The position numbers and the translations under genes are program-made. The notes beneath the pieces are model-generated. The model saw nothing but the letters and a program-made list of their open reading frames with translations. It ran no database searches and was not told where the DNA came from. From positions 6,513,001 to 6,577,000 of the forward strand of contig NC_134677.1 in NCBI RefSeq assembly GCF_024713945.1: a stretch of DNA of 64,000 nt, written 5' to 3'. Source of the DNA: Dermatophagoides farinae. Taxonomy: Eukaryota > Arthropoda > Arachnida > Sarcoptiformes > Pyroglyphidae. Shown piece by piece: positions 13,301 through 26,047 of the stretch. Position 1 is the first letter of the stretch. Each line of letters starts with the position of its first letter.

Positions 13301-15330
13301 CTTGCCCTCCATTTTTTCCCTCCTCTCGTCAATGATCCCAAAAAGTGTATCATTTTAGCATATGCGATTGGCTATGTACATAGTGTGCAATGCACAGAGA
13401 CAAATACCAGTGTCTACTGTGTGGCGGCCTGTCTAAACACATTGAATGACTGACTGACTAACTGAAAGAATGAATGACTAGTTTTTACTGAATGGAAATG
13501 GAATTAAAATTAGATTGTATTCAATGACTATGTCGATGATGATGATGATGATGACGATGATAGTAGTGTTGGTGGTGGTGACTACGTTGTTCAATTAAAT
13601 TTACGAAAACTACTTGGAGAAAAATACTTGGAATCAAAAGAAAAAAAAATCAGAGAAAATCCTATTGCATTTAGCGACTTCCGATCTTTCTAAATGGATT
13701 TCGACAGCATATGTAAGTAATCGTATGAATGAATGAATGAATCAATGAATATTATATATCGAAATGAAGGGGGGAGAAACAGAATGTTCTGACAAGAAAT
13801 CGTATTATTATTGAAATCTTTTCATTCATAAACCCATAGATTTGTTCATAATTCTATTATGATGGTCAATGTTTTTTTTGTTGTTGTCATCAATGAGTTT
13901 TATATTTCAAATGAAAAAAAATCAAATGATGAATGACATATTGGAAAAACGATATGTGATTGTTTATATTTTTTTTTGTTTTCTGACGAGTTAATTAACA
14001 AAATCGAATAAAATCAAAGTATCATTTTCTTTTTCATAATTGTCATTGTTTTTTTTCCGAAACAAAAAAAAAATATGACAACAACAATGAATAAATGAAT
14101 TGTAGACATTTGATAGACAACAAAAGTAATTCGATCCATCTTTGTGGTGATGGTGGTGGCCAAAAAAAAATTTTTTTTTTCATTCGAAAAAAAATCCTCA
14201 ACGACAAATCCATTTTGAAAACAAACCAATGATCCAGACACAAAAACAGAATGTAAAAATGAATGAAAGAAAAAAAAACGAGGAAACGCTCTACTAACCA
14301 TATCGACATTGTCATCAAAGATATGTATTAAATGAAGAATCACAATCATGATGATGATGATGATGAAGTCATAAGACAATACTTATTGTGTGTGTGTGTG
14401 TATATGAGTACACATTCACATTTTTGTGCATATAATGCCAATTGTGACAACAATAACGATAATAATAATACTTTTTTTTGGATTGATGCATTTTTCAATT
14501 CTATTTTTATGTCATCTGGCGGTTGTATTCTATTTTTTTTTTGGTTCAATTTTGCTTTCTTATTTTTGTGACTCTCTATAGAAATGTTAATACATTACTC
14601 TATTGCTATATGGATCATACACGTTCGTTCGTCATCATCATATAATTCCGTCATTTTTTTTTCTCTGGCTTGTTTGTTTGTTTGATGTTTGTCATTCTCC
14701 TCTTACACACACACACATACATTCATTGAAGATGACGACGTCGATGGCGGCGACCACAAAATGTGTATAAATCTTTGTCAAATGATTATAATTGTCATTG
14801 TTGAAATCGTCGTTGTCATTATCGACGGAGAAAATAAAAAACAATATTATTTGCATTATTTATTTGTTGTTATCTTGTATTTGATGATATGAACAAAAAC
14901 AATAAATGTAATTCTATCATCTGATCATTTTTGATCAATAAAAAATTTTTATCATCACAAACAAAAAAAACTTTGAAAATAAAATAATCAAACAAACAAA
15001 TAATGGTGAAAACATTATGGTCAGAAATTGAATTTACAAAGGCCGATTTATATATTGATCTAGCTCATTAAAATTGATCCTAGCTATAGATATAGAGAGA
15101 GAGAGGGAAAAAATTTCATCTCAAACACTCTATCCGAGTTATTGAATAAAACATCTGTACAAAACTAAAGCGAAACAAACAAACAAACAAAAAATTAATT
15201 TACTACATTTGAATGTTCACAAATACACTATAGTTAGTTTTTGACGAAAAAAAAAAAAAAAAAATACGACACATAAACATGATGTATGTATCGGAATCAT
15301 CATTATGAATTATGTGTGAATATTTATTTG

Positions 15331-15332
<2 letters not shown>

Positions 15333-15417
<85 letters not shown>
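15333..15417. repeat. (TC)n microsatellite, 85 nt
   Basis: An uninterrupted TC run of about 42 units, the longest pure dinucleotide tract in the window. It is homopyrimidine on the plus strand, so it can form triplex (H-)DNA, and its complement is a GAGA tract of the type bound by GAGA-factor proteins in insects. It sits about 8.8 kb upstream of the Maf coding exon. Length is likely polymorphic and prone to assembly error. Confidence 0.97.
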
Positions 15418-15420
<3 letters not shown>

Positions 15421-16932
15421 AATACTGATAGTATTCTGGCATTTATTTTTTCTTTGCTATAACAAAAATAGTAATTCACATTACATTACATTTAAATTGT
15501 TCATTCATATTCTATGTTTGTGTGTGTGTGTGTGTGTAAATGAAAAAAAAAAATTTTTTTTTTTTGTTCACACGGTTCACATCATTATCATCATATGATA
15601 TAAGCTCATATTTATCGCCATCATCGCCATTTTTTTCATCATCATCATCATCATCACCATTATCGTTATTTTCACATTAATTTTATTTTATTTTTTTTTG
15701 TTTAAAGAATTGATTTGACAACGACAATGAATAATTAAGTTTGGATTGCTTTAGGTTTTTTTTTGCTCTGCTTTGTATCGCCTATGATATGCCGTTATAT
15801 ATTATGGAATCCTTTAAACAAAAATATTACTTATTATGGCCATAAAAATTTAATGGACCGGCACGAAAAAAAAAATGGAAAAACATTTGTTTTCTACGAC
15901 CATATATGATTCTACACTATTAATAGTTCATGTTTGGTCAAAAAAAAAAAGAAAAAATTCACTTTTCACATCCAATATAAAATGAAAACTGGTATGATGA
16001 TGATAATTAACATGTTATAATAATAACATCAAAATAAAATCAGGAGAAAAAAAATTTCGAATCTCAATGACATATGATTTTCGTTGACAACAAAAACAAA
16101 AACAACATCATCATTATGATGGAAAGTTATAATTAAAAAAAAAATGCTCCAATAACTGTCAATAAGCTTAAAGCGCTGACAAAGCTCGAATGATTGTATT
16201 TAAGATCATAGATCGAAAGTATAAAAAAAAGCGAAACTGATTCTTTATGATAATTTTATTGATACAAATCAATACTGAAATGGAATGTGTAAAAGAAAAA
16301 TCAATACACTGTGTGATATTGAATCGATCAATTTAATTTTCTTTTTTTTTTGATCATACGATTAGATAAATGGTTAAAAGAAAAAAAAATTCGAGGAAAA
16401 TACTACCTCCTCCCCCTATCATCATTCAAAAATGAATAGGAGGAAAAAAAGCTAACCATCATTTTCTATTTTGTTTATTTTAATTCTGAGAAAACATATA
16501 CATACATACTTATTTTAAGAATCTGTGCACTCAACCGGAAGGTATGGCAGCTAGAATATTTGAAATGTAACTATATGAAATAAAAACAAAATAAAAACAA
16601 AACAAAACAAAACAAAAATTTACGATCAATTCACAAATTTTTTGCTGATTTCTTGTCACCTGATTGTTTTATTTTACAATACACTTAAAATCGATGAAGC
16701 TAAAATGATGCTTAAATTTAATTACTTTTAGAATCGATACACACATTAACAAAATACAATAAGTTCCTTAACGCCATGTGCATCACAAACACACACACAC
16801 ATTAGCGATGTGTGGAATAAATTCCTTTGAAATTCTTTGAACAAATTCAATAACTATTAATCAGCGAAGCAAACAATTTATATTTTTTTTAAATCATAAA
16901 AAATCATCTTTTTTTATCGGTCAAATAAACAG

Positions 16933-17332
16933 GAAAAGAACAAGCAGCATTATATGACAGCGGAAAATCGTCAAGTGTAAATTTCGAAATAGTATATGGC
17001 TACTATAGAATATTGAATCAAGTATTTGGTAAATATGAATTTTGTTTTTTTTCAACTATTTGGTTTTTGGTGAATAATTTTTTGATGTGCACAAGTTTCG
17101 ATGAAGCGTTATTCTGTTTAAAGAAAAAAGATTTTCAGTTTCACAGTTGAACAACAGCGATTATTGGCGGTCATCGGTCAGAGAGCAAAGATCGAGCCTG
17201 AAATTCCAGAATATCCATGCATTCAACTTGAATTTTTTTCCCATTCCAATTGATTTCATCTATTTCAAAAATGATTTCATAATTTCATATAAATTGAATT
17301 TTTTTTTTGTTTGCTTATTTTCAATCAATTGA
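16933..17332 (+). other. Spliced coding-like island, unidentified
   Basis: Two neighbouring open segments with matching splice phases: 16933-17028 (acceptor AACAG, donor G|GTAAAT, phase 1) and 17139 onward (acceptor TTTTCAG, entering in phase 1), open to a stop at 17330-17332. The first reads EQAALYDSGKSSSVNFEIV and continues GYYRILNQVF; the second begins SQLNNSDYWRSSVREQRSS. Composition is more complex and less AT-rich than the flanks up to about 17225, after which the frame runs into AT-rich, hydrophobic residues and may no longer be coding. I recognise no domain. It could be part of a lineage-specific gene, a decayed gene, or 5' exons of a transcript reaching the Maf gene. Confidence 0.3.
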
Positions 17333-17900
17333 AGCTTAAAACTTGAATTCAAAATATAAATTGAATGTTTATCCATAAGTTGGTTTGAAACTTAACAATA
17401 AATCTTTTGAGCGATTTTTTTTCTATCCAAAAACATGTTTATCTGTTTTTTGTTTTCCTTGATTTTGTATGTATGTGTGTGTGTTTGTGTACGTGGTGAT
17501 AAACATCGACACATCATAAATTTAGCCGCCATTTGGTACCCATCAAAATGTCGCATTTCATTTTTTTTTTTGCAAAAAATTGACCACAGATAGAATCTAA
17601 ATGAAAAACAAGAACAAAACAAAACTTTGAACGCCATTCACTGTTCGTGAAATACGAATTATCTCCACCTTTTTATGGTATTGAAAAAAATTTCATGTTT
17701 TTTTTGCGATTTTAAAATTGAATTTATTTTTTTTTTGTGTTTTTTCAATTTTATTTGATTTTTTTTTCTGCTGTCGTTCTGCATCATTTTTTTTTCGTAT
17801 GTTCTGATATTGTATAAAACGGCTGCTGTTCAGTATGCTGTAGCATATATAATTTCATTTTGTTTCGATCATTTATCGACAAATTTAATGTGTGTATGTA

Positions 17901-17921
17901 TGTGTGTGTGTGTGTGTGTGT
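17901..17921. repeat. (TG)n microsatellite
   Basis: A TG run of about ten units, one of many GT/CA tracts scattered through the noncoding DNA here. Alternating purine-pyrimidine DNA of this kind can adopt a Z form. No function is indicated. Confidence 0.85.
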
Positions 17922-18604
17922 TCCAAGAATTGAATAGTCAAAAGAAAAAAAAATTATCATATATGGAAAATATGTTTTGAATTTTGATTTCACCAAAATT
18001 GGACCATTTGATTTATTGGCCTTATTTTTTTTCACAGATCAGGCTGGCTATTGCTTGTGGTTAGCTTAACCAGAGAAGAAAGCGAGAGAAAAAATCAAAG
18101 GTCATTATTGATGCAAACACAGCCATTGCATGGCAATTGACAATGATGATGAAAAAAAAACCGGAAAATACAGTTGAATTCAATCAACCACAAATTGTAT
18201 CAAACCATAATCGTCAATCAAAATAAGAAATTATGAAATTTATTTTTAGTAAATAAATTGATTACTTCTTCTGATGGCTTCAAAGTTTAAGCATAGATAC
18301 AATGTTTGTGAAAAAAAGATACATTTGTATTAAAACTATGGGACAAAAACAAAAACAAAAAAACAAAAATTAATTCAATAATCAATGCCGATTGTGACAA
18401 CATAGATCATGAACATAGAAAGGGGAAAAAAATCATATCAAAAAGCCTTTGCTTTTAATCTTATGGGCTATATTACAAATATAAGCTATGCTATGCTGTA
18501 GCTAATAGATTTATGACCAAAAAAAAAATATTTGAATCGATATATGGAAAAAAAATCAGCCAATAAGAATAAGAAGAAAGAAAAAATCAAACAACAACGA
18601 ACCA

Positions 18605-18631
<27 letters not shown>
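18605..18631. repeat. (AC)n microsatellite
   Basis: A perfect AC run of about thirteen units in noncoding sequence, with a second CA tract close by near 18760. It is expected to be length-polymorphic. Confidence 0.9.
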
Positions 18632-18635
<4 letters not shown>

Positions 18636-20123
18636 AGCGAAACAAAAATGAATGAAAAGCAAGATTTGCAAACTTCAGCAAATTGATAACTTAACTCGCT
18701 CGTTTGTGATGCTCATTGATTCTCTGTTTGATCTATCAGGAAAATATACCATTGGCACGCACACACACACACACATACATACACATTTATTTCTGGTTAT
18801 TATCGCAAGTTGATCGGTAAACTTGTAAAACCAAGAGAAATATTTAGATCTGGATACTATTATCAGGAAAAATGTTTTAAAACAACCAGAAAGATAAAAT
18901 TGAAACATTTCGAAAGGAAAAGTGAGAACCTGCCACGAACTTGACCACCACCACCGACACAACCACCACCACCCCCACCATCATCATCATCATAATTATC
19001 ATGATCGTAGTTGGAAAGAAAGTGAAAAAAAAAATCTATCGATCGATTATCTTCTCACATGCACACGCTGTAAAAATAAATGCAACTGGATTATAATCAT
19101 TCTAAAAAAATGTTATGATCATAGGGAATGAAATAAAATAAATACATTTGCAAAATTCATGGAAAAACATTTCAATTGAATAACATGAACAAAAAAAATG
19201 TGACATAGTAACAGTACACTGTAACAAAAAAAAATATGTTGATATAATGAAACGAATCGAATCATTTATCTGAAATGATTGATTTTAAGATTCAGGAATT
19301 GAATTGTGTGAGTGTGTGTGTGAAGTAAACAGTTAACAAAAACTAAAACAAATCGAATGTATGTCAATCCTTTATGGCTAATATTAAAAGATTTTCATTT
19401 TTAATCATTTTTTTCCACCCATTTTCTTTTTGTTGTTTTTTTAACCGAAAAAACTTTGATATTTTCTTTTGTTTTTTTTGTTTTTTTTCCAATCAAATAC
19501 AGTTATATTTGAAATTGTTAGTGAAAAATAAGCTACATACACACACATAAACAAAAAAAAAATTCTAATCACTTATCATTTTGGGCGTCAAAGGCTAACA
19601 TTTCGATAGTTTATTTGATTATTTATCGTTAAAGATAAGAAGATACCAGAAATGAATGTATAGCAGTGCTTCATTTGAATGTTAGACGTTTATTATTCAA
19701 ACGATTTGGTATATGTGTGTGTGTAAAAGACGATCTTGTTTTCAATAATTTTTTTTTCATGTTTTCAAATATTGTGTTTAGGTTTTTTTTTGAATCAAAG
19801 TTTTTTCTTGTTTTTAATTTTTTTTTTCATCAGAATTTTTTGAATTTCCGTTTGGATTTTTGTTTCCATTGTGTATGTCCAATGTCAAATATGCATAGAA
19901 ATAATACATTTGCTTCAACATATTAATAAAGATATGGATATGAATATATGATGGCTTCATTTGACATATATCAACATCATATTGCATGATGTAAATCACT
20001 AAGTATCCAATGAAACAAGAGAAAAAAAAAATTTCGATTCGATAATGTATTTCCCTTTCTACTTGCACATTTCAAAAAACATATACCCAGTTTTTATATA
20101 ACTACTTTAACAATTGGATTTCG

Positions 20124-20263
20124 ATCATCATCATCATCATCATCAACATTGATCATGATGAATATCCATCATCATAAGTACCCATTGCATATCATAGCAT
20201 AGCATAAATGATTATCATGATTATGGTGATGTTGATGATGATGATGGTGATGGTGATGGTGAT
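20124..20263. repeat. Inverted (ATC)n / (GAT)n pair
   Basis: An (ATC)n tract at 20124-20145 is followed about 90 nt later by an imperfect (GAT/GGT)n tract at 20233-20263. The two arms are complementary and could pair into a long imperfect hairpin in RNA or single-stranded DNA. The spacer holds further ATC and GAT clusters. Confidence 0.7.
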
Positions 20264-21227
20264 CATGAACTTATTTAAAAAGCCAACTTTTCAATCATAT
20301 TAATCATTGGTCGTCATTAATAATCAACAATACCTCAGTAGTAAATAGAATTTTAATTTATATATATGAATTATCATCATCATAATCATAATCATCATAT
20401 TTATTTAATCTCATTGTATATTGTGTGAATTAATTCATCAAATTTCAACTGTAAAAAAAATTCATACTATAAGTAACAACAATCTAAAAAAAAAGACAAT
20501 TCTACATCGATCTCAATACCCGATTGATCATCATGCATTCTCAAATTAAGGTAAATAATCCTTTTTACTGAAATTTTTTTTTTTGATGCTTACAACTTTT
20601 GAATGAATGAATGCACACTATGTCAAATCTTTCTGTTTTATTGCAAACGATATGAAAATGTCAAAATATGGTACCGCCTTTTATGACACTGACCAAATAT
20701 ATATTATATATAGAAAAACAGATAAAGACTAACCGTTATATATTTGTTTATGAACCAAATGAATGGATGATTAGACTGGTGGATAGATGAATGATATGTA
20801 AGCGCGCGCACCCACACACGCGTATCGGAATCTTGTGGCATGTCGATCTCGATTCAAGTTCCAAAATGGCTTCATGGACCATTTAGTATTTAGACACAGA
20901 ATCGATATGTTTATGCAATAACATATGCATTTACATTCGTTATAAATTTTTTTTTCAAGACACAGGTAGCCACCATAGAATAATCAACATGTAAATAGTT
21001 GATTTGAAATTTTAAATACAAATTCTGTACAATGAAAAGTTGAATGATGTAAAAATAAATGAATATAATCGAATTCTTCAATATTCACAACGTTGAACAA
21101 CTAAACGTCTTCTTTGTCGGTATTATTTATTTTTCAAATTCTTGATTCATTCGAATTACTCACTCGTCGACATCTCCATCAGTCTATTGTTAGCATCCAA
21201 GCCGTCAACTTGTTGGCTATGTATGTG

Positions 21228-21301
21228 TCTTTCTTCCCCCCTTTTTTTTTTTTTTCCCTCCTTTTTCCCCCCCCCCCCCTTTTTTTTTCTTCCTTTTTTT
21301 C
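21228..21301. repeat. 74-nt homopyrimidine tract with C13
   Basis: Only C and T occur over 74 consecutive bases, including a run of thirteen C flanked by long T runs. The opposite strand carries G13, able to form a G-quadruplex between molecules or an H-DNA triplex. A C13 run is very unusual in sequence this AT-rich. It directly follows a slightly more complex segment (21114-21225) that may be part of a transcript. Confidence 0.95.
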
Positions 21302-23077
21302 GTGCGTATGTGTATGTTTATATCTAAGAAAATCTGGTTTTTATACTTTTAAGAATTTTCTCTATTTTTTTTTTGCTTATATAAAAGAAATTTATCTTCC
21401 AAAAACTTGTGTCAACTTTTAATCATTGAATTTTAAATTAGAAAAAAAAATTAAAATCAATTTTCAATTAAATTAAATTGAAATTCAAAAAAAAAATGAT
21501 CATTATGATTTTATGTGTATCGTGACAATTTTTTCAAATTTTGAATTATTCTTAATTCAAAATATGTTTCTGTCTTTTTCTAATGTGATATGTCTATGTG
21601 TTTGATAATATCATCATCATCATCATCATCAGCTGACAGCTAAAATGAGACATCCAAACATTACCATTATTATTGTCGTTGTCACTTAATACGTGATTCG
21701 CATATGACGGCATTGATTTGTAAGTATTTGAAAAAAAACGTGCTTATGAAAATATACAAAAATGTGAACAGTAGTATGGAAAAAAAAACAATTTGGAATC
21801 TCGTGAAATAAATTCTAAATTATTATTTTCAAAAAAAAAAAATGGATGAAAATGTTTTGCTATCAAACAAAAACGTTTGGTTTCCACGGGATAATAAATC
21901 ACTGATGGCCATTGATCAGATCATTGATTTGACCTTTTCGTTCGTTCATGTATATTCGTTTGTCAGTGTGTGTGTGTGCGTGTGTGTTTATATGGTACAT
22001 GATTTTTACATTTTTAAAAAAAAGTTTGACAACATACAGAATTACTTTCTCTGATAAAAGAATTCACAAAGATTTGACAAACATAAAGAATCATTACTGT
22101 TCTTTTTTTTCCGAGTGTGTAAAGTACGTATGTTTCGTACGTAAAAAAAAAATGAGTGTGAACAAACAAAATCTCAAGTTGAAATCTTTTTTTTTCTTTC
22201 TTTCTTTCTTTCATCATTCACCACTTACTTTATTTTTATCGCTTGAATTGAATCAATTCTACTAGGGATTTGTTCGAAAAAAAAGTCGCTCATTTATTCT
22301 TTCAATTTTCAATTGTTGTTGTTGTCATTTTCTCGCTCTAAAAAAAAATTGTTTAATATTTGTTTTTTCACTTGATCACACTTGATTTATAAATCCTGAT
22401 TTTGTTGTTTTTTTTTCTTTGTTACTATTTATTGAACTAAGCTGGCCACTTTAAAGTTTCTGTAACATTTGAACTATTACTTCCGATTTATGTGATAAAC
22501 AAATATTTTTTTTTTTTGTTATGAAGTGAAAATTTGCACTTGAATTCTTTTATACAGAATTTTTGAATATGAATGAATGAATTCATGATTTTTTAATTTC
22601 AATGAAAAAAACATGAATTTTTTTTTAAAGAAATTCTGACTAACGTATACGTGCAATTCGAGTGATGCTGTTGAAGAATTTGACAATTCAAAATGAGAAT
22701 TTTTTTTTTCGCAAACTTTTTTTTCACCCGAAATAGAAAAAAAAATCAAAGTTTCAATTGATTAATTTTGATTGAAAATATATATGAAAATTTAAAATTT
22801 CTAAATTCAAATAATTCAATCAAACACATTGATTTACATATTTGTGATTTTGCAATATGATTGAACATTCACATCATATATGTAAATACACACACACACA
22901 CACACACATAGACACAAGATGACAAACAAATATGCAAATGAACTTATAATGAGCTCAATTAGAGATGAATGACAAAATGTTTTGGTGTATGGTGTTTGTG
23001 TAGGAGTGTGAAAATATTAAAAAATAAATGAATGATGGTTGAACCTATATTTCATGTTTTGACAAAGATAAAGGCCA

Positions 23078-23102
23078 AGAGAGAGAGAGAGAGAGAGAGA
23101 GA
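23078..23102. repeat. (GA)n microsatellite
   Basis: A pure GA run of about twelve units, about 1.1 kb upstream of the Maf coding exon. It could be a GAGA-factor type element, but is just as likely a neutral microsatellite. Confidence 0.9.
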
Positions 23103-23849
23103 AAGTGCGAAATTTCAAACTTGTTATGTATGTGTGTATGTGTGATATAAAAATGCCGTCTTGCGTGATTGAGTTTGCGCTTGAAACGGCCATCCATCCA
23201 TCCATTATCTATTTATTTTTCAAATATATAACATATATACAAACATTTATAATAATAAAATGATGATGGTGATGATGAATACTGTTGGCGATGTTTGAGG
23301 TGGGCCGATACAATAGAAAAAGTGAGAGAGAGAATGGTGAGAATAAAAAAAAATCAAAATTAAAATTGCGCATATACAACACATATATGTGAATAAAACG
23401 AATGTGAGGAAAATAATCAAAATGACAATTAGAATGAAAAAGAATGGATGAATTGCTCAGTTACACTGTGATCATCATCGATTCTGTCTGTATATAACAT
23501 AAAGCATATAATACATGCACACATTGATTCTGTTAAGAGACGACAACCAGCCTACAAGCAGAATTTTTTTGTGTGTGTGTGTGTGTATATATATTCGTGT
23601 GAATCATAGAATGTCTTATGTCGCCCGACGCCCGTTATATACGTCATTGTATAATATAACTACTATACTAATTGTAGTCCTCATTCTTTACCATGCGAAT
23701 AAAATTGTGTTCACAAAATCGACAATTCACATATATATACACAATACACACACATAGGAATGAACAGATTATCATTATATATGGCTGCTTTCACATACAC
23801 ACTCACACATACATAAACGAATGTGATTTGAACGACGCATCTTTCTTAC

Positions 23850-23980
23850 CAGAAAAATAACTTAGGAACAAACCAAGGATCCGGCAAGTAGGCCGATATC
23901 TTTTACTAAAAGAAGGTTGAACTTTTAGGTACCTCCTTTTGCACAAACTCGGTGTAAAAGTTTTTTTTTTTTTTTTTTTT
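23850..23980. repeat. Atypical complex block ending in T20
   Basis: This block has fewer repeats and more G and C than its flanks, contains the inverted repeat CTAAAAG (23906-23912) and CTTTTAG (23922-23928) around a 9-nt loop, then AGGTACCT, and ends in a T20 run (23961-23980). A complex segment followed by a homopolymer tail resembles a decayed short interspersed or miniature element, but I see no target-site duplication or known family. It may instead belong to the Maf promoter. Confidence 0.3.
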
Positions 23981-24238
23981 GATTACAATTGGCCATAACT
24001 TTGAGACTATCATCAGGAAATATTATATCCTCGTTGATCTAAAGATAGATGGATTCATTTACCTAAGATAATATGTCGTATCTAACATAATGTTATGTCA
24101 TGATGATTTGAATGATAACTAGACGAATATTGAATCAGCATTTATTATGTAATCACAAGATTATATCATTAAAATTTTGTCAATTTTTAAAATTTATAAA
24201 CATGTGTTTATTGTTGTTTTTTTTAATTTGTTTTATAG

Positions 24239-26047
24239 ATGGAAGCTGTTGGCAATCTATCATCAGAAGATTATATGCAGGAATTAGCCAATATTGATTT
24301 GAATGCATTCGAAGAACCATCAACAAATATCCATAAACTATCAGTAGTGAATAAAATGGATCAACATTTAGGCAATGTATTAGCATGTGTTAATCAAACA
24401 TCAATGTCACAGACATCGTGCAATAATATGGTCAACGGGAATAGTATGGTACATAATAATATTCACAATAATTTAAATGATCATCATAAACATTCGCAAC
24501 TAACAACAATGAATTCGACCGATAATTCTTTGAACACCACCACACCAATGCGACATTCACCTATTGAAACGGCATCAGCATTCACATCCATTTCCAGTTC
24601 GAATATGGCCACACCGATTATCACTCCAGCAATGATTGATCCAAGCAATAGGATGAGTTTTGTTGAAGAAAGCCACAATATGCCATGGCTTGCATTTAGG
24701 AGCAACAATGGACTTCTAAGTGGTGCACCAGATGGTCCATTAGATTTACGGGGTCAAACAGGATCAGAGATAGATTCAAGTTGGATGTCGTCATCAATGA
24801 AACGAGACTATTTGGACATTTCAGCACACAATAGTTACATGAATCCAATGGCTAATGGGGTGCACAATCGGCTTGTTCACAGTAACAATATTTTCATGAA
24901 TGGTGGTGGAATGAGCTCGATTGATTCAAATCCGATTCATGGCGATACAGCACCACCGGGAAATCAACTAGCAGGCACACATCCATCACATCTGACAGCA
25001 CATCATCATAGTTCACATGATTTGCACATCTTACAAAATGGTAACACATTATCAGGTCATGGCCATGGTGTTCAATCATTGAATCATTCACCACAAAGTA
25101 CAGCGGCAATGCATACAATGATGCATTCACATCCACACATGAATGATAATGCTAATACATATCCGTATCCGATTAGCCACCACCATCATCATCATCATCA
25201 TTTGATGTCTGGATCAGCAGCAGCGAATACCAATAACAATACTGGCAATAATCAATTTTCCATCAATAGTGACCATCAAAATAGTAATCGTCATTTAGTG
25301 TCAACAAAAATTAACAATGAAACGACCACAACGCATCATAATCATCATAATCATCACCATACCAAAAGCATTAGTAACGGAAGCAATAGTAATAATAGCA
25401 ATAGTAGCGCTAGTAGTAATGATAGTCGAACCAGTAATGATTCGAGTCAAAGTAGTGAATCTAATGTTAGCAATGAATTCAATACATCAACAAGTAATAA
25501 TAGCTCTATTAGATCAACAAATTGTGATATTGATGATACTCAACTTATACATCTATCGGTACGTGAGCTTAACAAAAAATTGAATGGACTAACCAAAGAA
25601 GCTATCGGTAAAGTAAAAGCCAAAAGACGAACATTGAAAAATCGTGGCTATGCACAAAATTGTCGCACAAAACGTATGGAACAACGTAGAAATCTTGAGG
25701 ATCAACTTAAAGATCTTATTGCCGAGAAGCAAACATTACAGATGAGATTGAATTCATGCCAAATGGAAAATGTTACCTTACGAGAAGAGAATAAGAATTT
25801 AAGCCAAAAAATTAAATATTGTGCGCAATATCATCCACATTTAAATGATACAATAGCACATCATTTAAATGCCCATCATCATTATTCATCACATGAATCA
25901 TCACATCATCATCAATCGGTTGGACAGCAAGTGGTTAGCACTACATCGGGAACACCAAATTCTAATGAAGCTCATCATGAATGTTCAAGTTCATCAAGCG
26001 GTAATACAACACCAAATTCTTCAATCCTTTATGATTATAATGGCTAA
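24239..26047 (+). CDS. tj: Large Maf bZIP transcription factor (traffic jam type)
   Basis: One coding exon of 602 codons. The start is set by ATG directly after a TTTTATAG acceptor, implying a 5' UTR intron, and by an N terminus ([12 protein letters not shown]) like the acidic activation domain of large Mafs. Next come a Ser/Asn/His-rich middle with an eight-His tract near residue 318, then the Maf extended homology region from about residue 434 ([17 protein letters not shown]), the basic region ([18 protein letters not shown], about 455-473) and a leucine zipper to about 525. The hallmark Tyr of the Maf basic region (GYAQ) is present, so it should bind MARE-type sites. Known role: nuclear regulator of cell fate; Drosophila traffic jam acts in gonadal soma and glia. 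A PLDLR motif near residue 166 resembles a CtBP-binding site. The bZIP identity is certain; one-to-one orthology with tj is inferred. Confidence 0.93.
   Translation: MEAVGNLSSEDYMQELANIDLNAFEEPSTNIHKLSVVNKMDQHLGNVLACVNQTSMSQTSCNNMVNGNSMVHNNIHNNLNDHHKHSQLTTMNSTDNSLNTTTPMRHSPIETASAFTSISSSNMATPIITPAMIDPSNRMSFVEESHNMPWLAFRSNNGLLSGAPDGPLDLRGQTGSEIDSSWMSSSMKRDYLDISAHNSYMNPMANGVHNRLVHSNNIFMNGGGMSSIDSNPIHGDTAPPGNQLAGTHPSHLTAHHHSSHDLHILQNGNTLSGHGHGVQSLNHSPQSTAAMHTMMHSHPHMNDNANTYPYPISHHHHHHHHLMSGSAAANTNNNTGNNQFSINSDHQNSNRHLVSTKINNETTTTHHNHHNHHHTKSISNGSNSNNSNSSASSNDSRTSNDSSQSSESNVSNEFNTSTSNNSSIRSTNCDIDDTQLIHLSVRELNKKLNGLTKEAIGKVKAKRRTLKNRGYAQNCRTKRMEQRRNLEDQLKDLIAEKQTLQMRLNSCQMENVTLREENKNLSQKIKYCAQYHPHLNDTIAHHLNAHHHYSSHESSHHHQSVGQQVVSTTSGTPNSNEAHHECSSSSSGNTTPNSSILYDYNG

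Larger units (their letters stand above)
9339..24238. other. Gene-poor region, about 15 kb
   Basis: No conserved protein is visible on either strand between the RING gene and the Maf gene. Content: AT-rich sequence with many (ATC/GAT)n, (GT/CA)n and (TC)n repeats, A/T homopolymers, and clusters of ATGA tetramers (about 13720-13750). Sites listed separately are the coding-like island at 16933-17332, the (TC)n tract at 15333, the homopyrimidine tract at 21228 and the unusual block at about 23850-23960. A TAG acceptor abuts the Maf start codon, so at least one 5' UTR exon of the Maf gene probably lies somewhere in this interval. The size is far above the usual spacing of genes in this window, which suggests distal enhancers of the Maf gene (inference). 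Confidence 0.6.

Noticed and set aside
14014-14571. Overlapping 67-121 codon frames on both strands
   Set aside because: Made of F/I/K-rich runs from poly(T/A) and D/H runs from GAT repeats; no splice logic.
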